NCBI GenBank assembly: GCA_016281495.1
Contig: JAEEIU010000055.1
Span: 17,957 to 81,956 of the forward strand
Length of the DNA stretch: 64,000 bases
Origin: Treponema sp.
GTDB taxonomy: Bacteria; Spirochaetota; Spirochaetia; Treponematales; Treponemataceae
Reading direction: 5' to 3'
A program made the translations under genes and the position numbers. The notes beneath the pieces are model-generated. The model was not told the DNA's origin. It was given only the letters and a program-made list of their open reading frames with translations, and did not search any database. Positions 25,081 to 34,313 of the stretch are shown here, piece after piece (positions within the stretch are counted from its first letter, which is position 1; every line of letters begins with the position of its first letter).

Positions 25081-25949
25081 TGCTTTCATATCAACACGAG
25101 TATCATGCCGGAAACTTTGCTGACGTTCTAAAACATTGCTGCCTGCTGGAGATTCTTTCTTCGCTTGCACAAAAGGAAAAACCTTTTACAATAATAGACA
25201 CCCATGCAGGTTCCTCCATATACTCGCTGAATGATGAGCGAATTTTAAAAACTGGCGAAGCAGAAAACGGAATAAAAAAGTTACTTCAATTCACAAAGGA
25301 CAATCAACCCCCTCTTCCACATTCAGTTTCTCTCTATCTTGAAAAGGAAACTCCATTCATCCAAAATGACAGTTATGCGGGAAGTCCTGAGCTTGAACGA
25401 CAGTTCATCCGTGAAAATGACGTCCTTCATCTTGTAGAACTCCATCCCGAGGCATACAGGAAGCTACAGGATAACATTGATTCCATAAAAGACAAAAACC
25501 AGTCAATCCACATCCACAATTCAGACAGCTTTGCTACATTGAATGCCCTTACTCCTCCCAAAATAAAGCGTGGACTCATCCTGTGTGATCCAAGCTACGA
25601 GGACAAGGATGACTTCAGGAAAACAGCCACTGCTTTGATCAATGCACATAAAAAATGGAATACAGCGGTAATTGCGGTCTGGTATCCCCTTTTGACACGC
25701 AGGCAGAATGAAATAAACCAGATGACCGCCGCATTGGAAACGTCCGCCAAAACAGGAAACAATCCATGTTCAGTATATAAATGCGAAATGTCACTTTATG
25801 ATTCAGACAAGATTCCCGACAGCATGACGGAAGACAAGGCATCCCACATGTACGGAAGCGGCATGTTCATAATCAATCCACCGTGGCAGCTTGACATAAA
25901 GATGAATCAAACCCTAGATTTTTTAAAATCCGTTTTTCAAAATTTATAG
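25080..25949 (+). CDS. rlmJ: RlmJ, 23S rRNA adenine-2030 N6-methyltransferase
   Basis: RlmJ methylates A2030 of 23S rRNA with S-adenosylmethionine. The 289-residue product starts with the family signature YQHEYHAGNFADVLKHCCLL, has the SAM-binding region IIDTHAGSSIYSL and the catalytic motif LILCDPSYEDKDD (DPPY in E. coli; DPSY is tolerated in N6-adenine methyltransferases), and ends with GSGMFIINPPW. The length is near the 280 usual for the family. It is coupled by a 1-nt overlap with the secreted protein gene. Confidence 0.93.
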   Translation: MLSYQHEYHAGNFADVLKHCCLLEILSSLAQKEKPFTIIDTHAGSSIYSLNDERILKTGEAENGIKKLLQFTKDNQPPLPHSVSLYLEKETPFIQNDSYAGSPELERQFIRENDVLHLVELHPEAYRKLQDNIDSIKDKNQSIHIHNSDSFATLNALTPPKIKRGLILCDPSYEDKDDFRKTATALINAHKKWNTAVIAVWYPLLTRRQNEINQMTAALETSAKTGNNPCSVYKCEMSLYDSDKIPDSMTEDKASHMYGSGMFIINPPWQLDIKMNQTLDFLKSVFQNL

Positions 25950-26034
25950 ACTTAATCCATATTCTGTGTTATCATATGCCCTAAGTTCTTTTTGTCAGTA
26001 AAAGTTGATTTTTGATTCCCATAGGAGTTGCTTG

Positions 26035-26520
26035 ATGAACAAAAAACTTTTAGGAGCAATCGGTGCCCTTTTTTTATTAGGTTCTACCGCTGCATTTGCC
26101 AATACCGCCATAGGAGCTCAGGCCGGATATTCAATCTCGGACAATATCGGTGGTGCCAACGCCGCTGTTACATTCAAGTTCGCAGGCTTCCCGATGGTTT
26201 TTGCGGCAGACATGGCAATCCATCATGATTTCTTTTCCACAGGCATTACAGCCGACTATTGGGTTGTTAATCCTGAGGTAGTCGCAATACTTCACTGGTA
26301 TACGGGGCCTGGTTTGGCGGCAAGCGTCGTCCTAACAGAAAAGGACTTTAGCGGAGTTTATCTGGCAGGCAGATGGGTCATTGGACTTAATGCATTTGTA
26401 AGCGGTCCCTGGGAAGTATACATGCAGACCGCCGCAGAGTTGGGCCTGACACTCGGCAATGAAGTTGAGTTTCCCAAATGGCGTGTTCCACTAAACATCG
26501 GATTCAGATACTGGTTCTAA
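26035..26520 (+). CDS. Outer-membrane beta-barrel-like protein (paralogue 1)
   Basis: A 161-residue product with a signal peptide (MNKKLLGAIGALFLLGSTAA, cleavage near AFA). The mature part is a run of alternating, aromatic-rich strands (IGAQAGYSISD, AVTFKFAGFPMVFAADMA, TADYWVVNPEVV, WYTGPGLAASVVL) ending in FRYWF, a C-terminal aromatic as expected for outer-membrane barrels. The pattern recalls the BAPKO_0422/DUF3996 spirochaete family; this is a recollection, not a search. AGGAG precedes the ATG at 26035. The next gene is a tandem paralogue two bases away. Confidence 0.8.
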   Translation: MNKKLLGAIGALFLLGSTAAFANTAIGAQAGYSISDNIGGANAAVTFKFAGFPMVFAADMAIHHDFFSTGITADYWVVNPEVVAILHWYTGPGLAASVVLTEKDFSGVYLAGRWVIGLNAFVSGPWEVYMQTAAELGLTLGNEVEFPKWRVPLNIGFRYWF

Positions 26521-26521
26521 C

Positions 26522-27013
26522 ATGAAAAGAGGCTTTTGCCATTCACTAAAAAAAACGGTCATCCTTATCGTACTGCTTCTCTGCCCCACATTCCTGTTTG
26601 CTACAATAGGAATAGGTGTTCAGGGCGGATGGAATTTTACTAACGCCGACCAATGCGTGGATCTTGGAGTGACATTAAAATTCTCCAAGACACCTTTTAC
26701 GTTCACTATTGAAACAGGCGTAAAGGAAGATTTTTGTTCCCTTGGACTCACAGTTGACTACTGGAACATCAATCCTCAGATAGCCGGATTATTAAGGCTT
26801 TATATCGGTCCGGGCACAACGATTTACTTTGCAAACCTTCAAAGCGGCTTTACCGAATTCTATATAGGCTTGCGATTTGTCAGCGGGCTCAACATCTTTG
26901 TCTGGATGCCCCTTGAGGTATATTTCCAGACGGCGATGGAGCTGGGATTCAGCACACTGTATAAATTCACGTGGCGGGCACCCGTATCATTAGGCGCCCG
27001 CATCTGGTTCTAG
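26522..27013 (+). CDS. Outer-membrane beta-barrel-like protein (paralogue 2)
   Basis: A 163-residue product with a signal peptide (LKKTVILIVLLLCPTFLFAT). It aligns strand by strand with the preceding gene: IGIGVQGGWNFTN, VTLKFSKTPFTFTIETGVKE, LTVDYWNINPQIAGLLRLYI, GPG, GLRFVSGLNIFVW, LEVYFQTAMELG, and an end in ARIWF. The two arose by tandem duplication and have diverged widely outside the W-N-P and GPG landmarks. It starts 2 nt after the first stop, so translation is coupled. It converges on clpB with a 6-nt gap. Confidence 0.8.
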   Translation: MKRGFCHSLKKTVILIVLLLCPTFLFATIGIGVQGGWNFTNADQCVDLGVTLKFSKTPFTFTIETGVKEDFCSLGLTVDYWNINPQIAGLLRLYIGPGTTIYFANLQSGFTEFYIGLRFVSGLNIFVWMPLEVYFQTAMELGFSTLYKFTWRAPVSLGARIWF

Positions 27014-27019
27014 CTGACC

Positions 27020-29632
27020 TTATTCACCATTCAGTTTTTCAACTCCAAAGGTAAGCTTTCCGTCCTGGTTTCCCTTTATCCTTATGGTTGAGCTGTCCGG
27101 TATTTTTCCCGAAAGCAATTCCATTGACAGTGGGTTTTCCAAAAGCGTCTGCACTGCCCTCTTTACTGGCCTTGCTCCAAACGACGGATCATAGCCTGCA
27201 TCTGCAATAAGGTTCATTGCAGAATCCTCAAACACAAGCTTTATCCTCCTGTCCACAAGGCGTGAATTGAGTTTTTCCAGCTGAATGGAAACAATCTTCT
27301 TGATGTTATCCTTGTCCAGACGGTTGAACATAACTATCTCATCAATTCGGTTAAGGAATTCAGGGCGGAATGTTTTCTTAAGCAGCATGTCAATCTGAGT
27401 TTTAACAGCCTCTGTCTGGTTGTTGTTCTCTGCCTCAAGAATCAAATCCGAACCAAGGTTGCTTGTCATGATGATTATTGTATTCTTAAAGTCAACAACC
27501 CTTCCCTGTCCGTCCGTCAGCCTTCCGTCATCAAGTACTTGTAAAAGAATGTTGAACACATCAGGATGAGCCTTTTCCACTTCGTCAAACAGTACAACTG
27601 AATATGGCCTTCTTCTTACTGCCTCGGTAAGCTGGCCCCCCTCATCGTATCCTACATATCCCGGCGGTGCTCCAATCAATCTTGTAACCGCGAATTTTTC
27701 CATATACTCGCTCATGTCTATGCGGACCATGGCCTTTTCGTCATTGAACAGGAAATCTGCCAGTGTTTTTGCAAGCTCAGTTTTTCCGACACCTGTAGGA
27801 CCAATGAACATGAAAGAACCCAACGGTCGGTTTGGATCACTTAATCCTGCCCTGTTGCGCCTTATTGCATCTGAAACTGTCTTTACCGCAACATCCTGTC
27901 CCACAACCCTCTTGTGCAGCACATCTTCGAGCTGTACATATTTTTGCTTTTCACTCGTCATCATCTTTGAAACGGGTATTCCGGTCCATGTGCTTACTAC
28001 ACGTGCTATGTCTTCTTCCGTTACCTCCTGACGCAGGAGTGACTGCCTTTCCTCTGAAATATCCCCAGGTTTTGCCTTTGCATTCTGTGCTTCCTCAAGT
28101 TTTTTCTCCAATTCAGGAATGACAGAATACTTTAGCTCAGCTGCTTTATTCAGGTTTCCTTCCCGAGTGTATTTCTCCTGATCAAACCTTGCCTTTTCAA
28201 GTTCCTCTTTTATCTTGCGGTCACCTTCGATTGCACTTTTCTCATTCTGCCACTGAAGCTTCATTGCATCACGCTGTGACGTAACTTCTGCGATTTCTTT
28301 TTCCAGTTTTGCAAGACGCTCCATGCTTGCCTCGTCATCTTCCTTTGACAGGGACTGTTTTTCTATTGCAAGCTGAACGATTTTTCTTTCCAGCTGGTCA
28401 AGCTCAACAGGCTGGCTTTCTATTTCCATTTTTATCCGGCTTGCGGCTTCATCAACCAAATCTATCGCCTTGTCCGGAAGGAATCTTGAGGTGATGTACC
28501 TTGAACTTAGGGTAACGGCTGCAACCAGAGCCTCGTCATTTATCTTTACTCCATGATGAATCTCATACTTGTCCCTGAGACCACGGAGTATTGCAATTGT
28601 GTCATCAACCGTTGGTTCCGCGCAATACACCTGCTGGAAACGCCTTTCAAGTGCGGCATCCTTTTCGATATATTTCCTGTATTCGTTAAGGGTTGTGGCA
28701 CCGATTACACGCAAATCACCACGAGCAAGAGCAGGCTTTAAAAGATTTGATGCATCCATACCGCCTTCCGCAGCACCTGCACCTACAATTGTATGAAGCT
28801 CATCGATGAAAAGTATTATTTTTCCATCTGACTTGGAAACTTCCTGAATCACGCCCTTGAGCCTTTCCTCAAACTCACCGCGGAATTTTGCACCCGCAAC
28901 AAGCTGTCCCAAATCCAACGACAGGAGCCTTTTGTTCTTTAGGCTTTCTGGTACATCACCGGATGCAATCCTTCTTGCAAGGCCTTCTACAATTGCAGTT
29001 TTACCTACACCAGGCTCACCGATCAACACAGGATTATTTTTTGTGCGGCGGCTTATGACCTGCATTACACGGCGAATTTCCTCGTCACGTCCAATGACAG
29101 GATCTATCTTGTCCTGCCTTGCCCTGGCCGTCAAATCAATGCAGTATTTTTCCAGGGAACGTATCTTGCTCTCAGGATCATTTGAGTCAACCGTCTGGTT
29201 TCCACGCACAGCCTTTAATGCCTCCAGAGCGGCATTCCTTGTACATCCATACCTCTGCAAGAGAACTCCTGTGGCACCGGATGACTGGCACAATGCAATG
29301 AAAACATGTTCCGTAGAAATATACAAATCCTTTAACGCAGACATTTCCGATTCTGCCTTTGCAAGGACATTCTGGGCTTCCGAGGACAATACTACATTTG
29401 CATTTCCGTTGACCCTGGGATATGTATTTAAAAGTGACTCCACTTCATTCAGCAGTACTTCACTTTGAACGCCTATTCTTTCTACCAACGGAGGAACGGT
29501 TCCGTCCTTTTGACGCAACAACGCATACAGCAAATGCTCGCAGCCTATCTCACTATGGTCCTTTTGTCTTGCAAGCGTAGATGCATCCTGCAATGCTTCC
29601 TGAGTCTTTATCGTCATCTGATCTATATTCAT
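27020..29632 (-). CDS. clpB: ClpB disaggregase
   Basis: ClpB is a hexameric AAA+ disaggregase that threads aggregated proteins and works with DnaK/DnaJ. The 870-residue product has the N domain (1-150), AAA-1 with Walker [11 protein letters not shown] and the pore loop [11 protein letters not shown], the coiled-coil M domain (about 395-520), AAA-2 with [10 protein letters not shown], pore loop GYVGYDEGG and Walker [13 protein letters not shown], and the C-terminal small domain. The length is normal. The ATG at 29632 has GGAGG seven bases upstream. No CIRCE element is seen. A TTGACG (29702-29707 complement) with TACTAT 15 bp away is a possible promoter. Confidence 0.97.
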   Translation of the reverse strand: MNIDQMTIKTQEALQDASTLARQKDHSEIGCEHLLYALLRQKDGTVPPLVERIGVQSEVLLNEVESLLNTYPRVNGNANVVLSSEAQNVLAKAESEMSALKDLYISTEHVFIALCQSSGATGVLLQRYGCTRNAALEALKAVRGNQTVDSNDPESKIRSLEKYCIDLTARARQDKIDPVIGRDEEIRRVMQVISRRTKNNPVLIGEPGVGKTAIVEGLARRIASGDVPESLKNKRLLSLDLGQLVAGAKFRGEFEERLKGVIQEVSKSDGKIILFIDELHTIVGAGAAEGGMDASNLLKPALARGDLRVIGATTLNEYRKYIEKDAALERRFQQVYCAEPTVDDTIAILRGLRDKYEIHHGVKINDEALVAAVTLSSRYITSRFLPDKAIDLVDEAASRIKMEIESQPVELDQLERKIVQLAIEKQSLSKEDDEASMERLAKLEKEIAEVTSQRDAMKLQWQNEKSAIEGDRKIKEELEKARFDQEKYTREGNLNKAAELKYSVIPELEKKLEEAQNAKAKPGDISEERQSLLRQEVTEEDIARVVSTWTGIPVSKMMTSEKQKYVQLEDVLHKRVVGQDVAVKTVSDAIRRNRAGLSDPNRPLGSFMFIGPTGVGKTELAKTLADFLFNDEKAMVRIDMSEYMEKFAVTRLIGAPPGYVGYDEGGQLTEAVRRRPYSVVLFDEVEKAHPDVFNILLQVLDDGRLTDGQGRVVDFKNTIIIMTSNLGSDLILEAENNNQTEAVKTQIDMLLKKTFRPEFLNRIDEIVMFNRLDKDNIKKIVSIQLEKLNSRLVDRRIKLVFEDSAMNLIADAGYDPSFGARPVKRAVQTLLENPLSMELLSGKIPDSSTIRIKGNQDGKLTFGVEKLNGE

Positions 29633-29760
29633 TTTTTTACCTCCTGCCACACGAAACTGATTCGTTCTGTTAGTTTAAAAATAGTAATAAAAGAGGTAAA
29701 TCGTCAAGAGATTTTTATTAGTGCGGAGAATGATGTTTATTAAAAAATTGCCTGTTAGGA

Positions 29761-30981
29761 TTATTGAGGAGGAAGCTCTATGTTTCCGTATTCACAGACT
29801 ATGTTCGCAACATGAACCTGCTCTATCAGCTCAAGATTTTTCCTGATTTTTTTATAGAGCTTAAGCTCACCGGTTCCAGTTCCACCGCCTGCAAGACGAA
29901 GAACCTTCCGGTTTCCCTCTGGACATTCATAATCACGGAGGAACATTGCCTTTGTATCGCAGTAGGCATCAATGTCCACCACATAATTGCGGTTTGAAAC
30001 ACTTACAGACCAATGATACTTTACTCCATCCTCATCATCAGGCATCTGGGAGAAATCATAGGTGATGTCATAGCCCTTGGCCTTAGAGGCATTAAAAGTC
30101 ACGTCCTTGCCGTTCAAAGACACAAGTACGCTCAAGCTGGAGTTGCATTCGCCCTGAACAACAAAGCATGAATCATCCAGTTTCTTTCCGTTTATGATGC
30201 TTGTAAGGTTTGAAGAATGCAGATGAAAAAAAGGTGACGGAGGTTCATGGCCCCACATCTTATCTATATAGCCGCATGACTTTTCCGGGCTAACAATGTA
30301 CTCATGCATGTTATAGACAATTTTACCCTCAAACTCTGTATATGCACCGTTCACAGCCCAGGTATAGCCGTTTGTCTTTAGGTCCGGACTAAAAGATAAC
30401 TTGCGGGTATAATGCAGGTTCCATGACATTTTTCCCGAATGTGATAAAAGCTCCGGCTGCTCATTTGCTTCGTCCATTGTAACGGCAACAGTTCCGTATG
30501 TAGAACTTGTGGTTAGTGAGCAATAATTGCTTTCGTCACTGCCAACTTTAATTAAAAGGTCTGTTTTTCCTGTCTGGATCTGATTTGAAGGAAAATACCC
30601 GTTTATCTGCCTGCCATTGGTGGAAAGATAGCCCGCCCTTACCATTGCAAAAGAAGGCTGTACCAAATCTTCTGATTTTATCTTTTTAACTGAGGCCGTT
30701 CCTGCAAGAGCGGCATGCAGATCTTCTTCCGTATTTACGTTTACGCGGCTCTTAAAACCAAGCACACATTCTTCAGGAGAAAGAAGCGGATTTACTATGT
30801 AGAATTCAATAAAAAAAACACGCTCTTCACCGGTCTCTGTTTCCCGACCAACCGTTACAAGTCTCCAGCGGTCAAAGCCATTTTTTCTAAGAGAACCTTT
30901 AAGCATGTAATGTTCATTGGAAGTGTTTTTTTGTGCGACCATATTCCCCACCAAATCATAAGGAGATGCTATTGACTCCAC
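29761..30981 (-). CDS. Lipocalin-like (CrtC/tocopherol-cyclase-type) protein of unknown function
   Basis: A 406-residue cytoplasmic-looking protein without signal peptide. Segments such as GSLRKNGFDRWRLVTVGRET followed by FFIEFYIVNPLLSP, and YIDKMWGHEPPSPFFHLHSS followed by NLTSIINGKKL, recall the two-barrel lipocalin superfamily that holds AttH, CrtC and tocopherol cyclase, including uncharacterised Firmicutes and Treponema members. No catalytic residues can be named. This is a pattern-level call; an unrelated beta-rich protein is the alternative. It stands between clpB and a 72-residue gene on the same strand. Confidence 0.6.
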   Translation of the reverse strand: MESIASPYDLVGNMVAQKNTSNEHYMLKGSLRKNGFDRWRLVTVGRETETGEERVFFIEFYIVNPLLSPEECVLGFKSRVNVNTEEDLHAALAGTASVKKIKSEDLVQPSFAMVRAGYLSTNGRQINGYFPSNQIQTGKTDLLIKVGSDESNYCSLTTSSTYGTVAVTMDEANEQPELLSHSGKMSWNLHYTRKLSFSPDLKTNGYTWAVNGAYTEFEGKIVYNMHEYIVSPEKSCGYIDKMWGHEPPSPFFHLHSSNLTSIINGKKLDDSCFVVQGECNSSLSVLVSLNGKDVTFNASKAKGYDITYDFSQMPDDEDGVKYHWSVSVSNRNYVVDIDAYCDTKAMFLRDYECPEGNRKVLRLAGGGTGTGELKLYKKIRKNLELIEQVHVANIVCEYGNIELPPQ

Positions 30982-31014
30982 CCCCTATATGATTTTTCGG
31001 CAAGGTAAAGGTCT

Positions 31015-31233
31015 TTATTTAAACATTTTCTGCAGGGTTTTGTTCAAGCCTTCTTTATCGGCCGGGAAGTTTTCATCAAGGAATTCAAAACATTCCTGTG
31101 CATTGCGCTGTACGTGCTCATACCAGATGGAATATAATTCCGGAAATTCCGAACCTGGGAAAGGCGCTCCCTGAACATCCGAAACAAGCTGTCGTATCAT
31201 GCCTAAGAATCTTTCTGTATCAATTTTTTCCAT
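31015..31233 (-). CDS. Small protein of unknown function (72 residues)
   Basis: A 72-residue, acidic, mostly helical product (MEKIDTERFLGMIRQLVSDV; FPELYSIWYEHVQRNAQECF) without signal peptide or metal motif. It fills the gap between the protease gene and the lipocalin-like gene on the same strand and in a frame without overlaps, which supports that it is real. The ribosome binding site is weak (GAGATTAG). Confidence 0.55.
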   Translation of the reverse strand: MEKIDTERFLGMIRQLVSDVQGAPFPGSEFPELYSIWYEHVQRNAQECFEFLDENFPADKEGLNKTLQKMFK

Positions 31234-31298
31234 AATTGCTAATCTCCATATTATTCCATCAAATCCAATTCTCCGAATCAGAAGCCATATATAAGATA

Positions 31299-34200
31299 TT
31301 ATATACTTAAATCAATAATTATTCCAGTCTTTTGTTTCATTTTTGCAGAAATCATTTCTTCCGCACAAAGAATCACCGTTCTGCACCAATCGGGGCGTTT
31401 TCTGGCATTTTTGGAATATCTTGCGGCGGCCTTAAGCAAATCTTCCCTGTTCATGCCCAAAAGCCATTCCACCCGCTTTTCCTTGTCCCTGCCTTTAATT
31501 CCGCTGATTTCCCTTAAAAATCCTATTGTTCCCCGTCCTGCAGGCGTTTTAGGGCTTACCTCATCCGAATAGCACCCAATTATCGACTTTTCCACCGTAT
31601 CCTCGTCATATTCCCTGTCCTTGAGCTCCTCAAGGGTATTGTAGAACTGCTCAAGCGATTCATAAGGCTTTGGATCCCTGTATGTGGAGAATTTTGAAAA
31701 GCTTGCATCCGAAACCTCAGAAAAATAAACACCGTAAGCACCGCCGGACATCCTTATCTTGTTCCATAGCTCTGTATTGGACACGGAATGAGTGAAAACC
31801 ATATCCTGTATGCATCCCCTGGTACCAAACTGCATGCTTGGCAAAATTGAGCATACATAGCCCACAGTGCCCGGAATGGGAATAACCTCATCAACAAAAA
31901 GCGTGTCTCCAGGCTTTCTCCCTGACTTTAGCTTTTGGCCCGGTAGCTTCACAAGCGAATAGAACTCGCTGTCCCTGCTCTGCCTTTTCTCCTGAACCGG
32001 AATTGCCTTTATTTTCTGCAGAAATTCCGGAAGCATTTTTCTGGCCCCTGCTATCTCCCCGGCATTTCCCGTAACATGAACCAGGACACCGCATTTCTTT
32101 ATCTTCCTGAACAGCGTCCTCAGCTTTTTGGATAGCAGATTCATGTCCATCTGCATCATCCTGGACGAGGTATAAATTGAAGAAAGCCCCTCCCAGATTT
32201 CGGTTACTGCATAATGACGGTTAACATGACACAAGGTCCTGTAGGAGGCAAAATGCTGCGCATAGGGGGCTATAACGGAATTAAGCGTATTGTACTGGGC
32301 ATAAACCAGATCCTTGAGCCTTACAGTATCAGAAAAATCCGTCTGGTTAAGGCAATCTGCCACCAGGTCAAAGGCCTTGTCCAAAAGCTCCTCGATTACC
32401 TTGAATTCAAGTATGAACCAGTCACGTCCTACATATCTTTTGGCCTGAATGCCCTTATCAGTCTTTCCTGGTATTGGCGAGGTACGGACATAAGCCACTA
32501 TGCTGCCTGTTATCTGATCGCTTAAGGAAAGTGCCTTGTCCCATGAAAGCTTTCCCCAACCAACTTGGGTAAGCCATTCTGAAAGCGGTGACATGAGCGG
32601 ATAATCTTTTGGTGACAGGCAGTCAACCGGGAATGCTATCTTTACATAAACAATGCCGTTTGTTTCCTCTTTATTTGAAAGAAAATCTATTCCGGAGATA
32701 ATGCTGTGTTTTGTCTTTATTGTGTCCTTGTACAAATCCAGTTCTGATTTTGATATCCTGGGAACACAGTCCTTTTCCTCTTGTGTAAGCTCCTTTTCCT
32801 GAGCCTTATGCATTTTTTCAAGAAGAGATTTTGCCTTTTCCTCACCCAGTTCCTTTAGCTTTTGCTCAATATTCTGCCTTTCTTTTTCACTTCTTTCTTT
32901 TGACCATTTTGCAGAAGGAGTAACTGTCACCGTTGAGCAATTTTTGTTGTCCAGGAAATATTCATTTATAAGGCCAGAGATGCATTTTGGATTTGACTGA
33001 ATCTTTTTTTTGAGTTTTTCCGTTTCGCTCCTGAACAAAATCAAGTCCCATGGATTTCCACCATACCTCCAGGAACGAAGCACACGCCTCAATAACGTAA
33101 GCGAATATGGTCCTCCAAAGCGGCATTTTTCCCTGTTTGAAACCTCAAACCGCATGAAAATTCTGTCAAGTTCAGAAGGTTCAATTCCGTTCTTACTTAT
33201 ATCCGTCAGTGTATCATAAATCACCTTGCGTACTTTTCCGGCATTTTTCTTTTCAACACCACGAAGCCCACAGCACACAGAGCAGGACTCCTGAGAAAGC
33301 AATGTGCCTGTTTGCGGAGCAATATCTTCGCCCAGTTTGGAAGCCATAAGGTTCTTAAGGATTGGGGCTCCGTCGTTTCCCCACAATAGATGGTTAAGGA
33401 ATAAGAGTTCCATTTCCATCTCGCTTCTGGATTTTTTTCCGTTCGGTATTTTCCAGATGCATGCGACCGTACTCTTTTTTTCTTTTCCATCGGCAGGTCC
33501 ATAGGTTTGAACCTTGCCTTGTATTTTTGCATTTGGATCCGGTTTGGGATATACTGCTTTGTGACCGCATCTTTTTATCTTGGAAAGAATGTTCTTTTCA
33601 AGGAAATCCAATTGTTCCTGTGTGGGAATGTTTCCATAAAGAAATACAAAACAGTTTGCGGCGCAATAATATTTTTTGTGATATGAACAAAAATCCCTGT
33701 ACGTCAGCGAAGAAATCTCAAGGGGATCTCCGCCTGATTCATGGACATATTGGGTTCCGACATCCACGACTTTTTCTATCTCGTTGGCGGCCACACTCTC
33801 GTATGAGGAAAAAACACCCTTCATCTCGTTGTAGACAACACCCTGAATTGAAGGATTTCCTTTTGAATCAAATTCCAGATGATTGCATTCCTGCAAAAAA
33901 ATTTCGGGTTTTAAAAGCGGAAAAAAAACTGCATCGGCATAGACCGACATCAAGTTAAAGTAATCGGCACGAACCGTAGAACTGGCAGGATAAACGGTAT
34001 GATCGCTTGCAGTATAGGCATTCAAATAAGTGTTTACGCTTTGGTTTTCCAGCCTGATGAACGCATCCCTTACAGGATATTTGTTTGAACCGCACAAAAC
34101 GCTGTGTTCAAGAACATGGGCAACCCCAGTACTGTTGAATGTCGGTGTCTTGAATGCAAAGGCAAAAAGATTTTCTTCGTCGTCGGTTAAAAGATGAAAG

Positions 34201-34313
34201 ACTTCAAGGCCCGTCTTTTCATGGCGAAGATACAGTCCCTTAGCGGCACAGTCTTCCACATCAACAACATCTAAAACCCTGAATCCCTTGTATTGCTCAC
34301 CTTTGGTCATCAT
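31299..34313 (-). CDS. M16C zinc metallopeptidase (PreP/Cym1-like)
   Basis: A 1004-residue inverzincin of the presequence-protease type, which degrades short unfolded peptides inside a closed chamber. The HxxEH zinc motif is in GVAHVLEHSVLCGS (residues about 61-74), and the third ligand region is VVYNEMKGVFSSY. The four-domain length, the NTYLNAYTASDHTVYPASS signature and the C-terminal half (SVSNTELWNKIRMSGGAYG) fit M16C. There is no signal peptide, so it acts in the cytoplasm. Its ATG overlaps the stop of the upstream FliG-like gene (ATGATGA), so it is translationally coupled to the oad-fliG operon. Confidence 0.92.
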   Translation of the reverse strand: MMTKGEQYKGFRVLDVVDVEDCAAKGLYLRHEKTGLEVFHLLTDDEENLFAFAFKTPTFNSTGVAHVLEHSVLCGSNKYPVRDAFIRLENQSVNTYLNAYTASDHTVYPASSTVRADYFNLMSVYADAVFFPLLKPEIFLQECNHLEFDSKGNPSIQGVVYNEMKGVFSSYESVAANEIEKVVDVGTQYVHESGGDPLEISSLTYRDFCSYHKKYYCAANCFVFLYGNIPTQEQLDFLEKNILSKIKRCGHKAVYPKPDPNAKIQGKVQTYGPADGKEKKSTVACIWKIPNGKKSRSEMEMELLFLNHLLWGNDGAPILKNLMASKLGEDIAPQTGTLLSQESCSVCCGLRGVEKKNAGKVRKVIYDTLTDISKNGIEPSELDRIFMRFEVSNREKCRFGGPYSLTLLRRVLRSWRYGGNPWDLILFRSETEKLKKKIQSNPKCISGLINEYFLDNKNCSTVTVTPSAKWSKERSEKERQNIEQKLKELGEEKAKSLLEKMHKAQEKELTQEEKDCVPRISKSELDLYKDTIKTKHSIISGIDFLSNKEETNGIVYVKIAFPVDCLSPKDYPLMSPLSEWLTQVGWGKLSWDKALSLSDQITGSIVAYVRTSPIPGKTDKGIQAKRYVGRDWFILEFKVIEELLDKAFDLVADCLNQTDFSDTVRLKDLVYAQYNTLNSVIAPYAQHFASYRTLCHVNRHYAVTEIWEGLSSIYTSSRMMQMDMNLLSKKLRTLFRKIKKCGVLVHVTGNAGEIAGARKMLPEFLQKIKAIPVQEKRQSRDSEFYSLVKLPGQKLKSGRKPGDTLFVDEVIPIPGTVGYVCSILPSMQFGTRGCIQDMVFTHSVSNTELWNKIRMSGGAYGVYFSEVSDASFSKFSTYRDPKPYESLEQFYNTLEELKDREYDEDTVEKSIIGCYSDEVSPKTPAGRGTIGFLREISGIKGRDKEKRVEWLLGMNREDLLKAAARYSKNARKRPDWCRTVILCAEEMISAKMKQKTGIIIDLSI

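Noticed and set aside
28857-29468. Plus-strand frame of 203 residues opposite clpB.
   Set aside because: clpB is a complete, highly conserved gene in this region; the antisense frame has no start site or family resemblance.
27020-29632. HrcA/CIRCE control of clpB.
   Set aside because: No TTAGCACTC-N9-GAGTGCTAA inverted repeat is visible in the upstream region; only an ordinary -35/-10 candidate.
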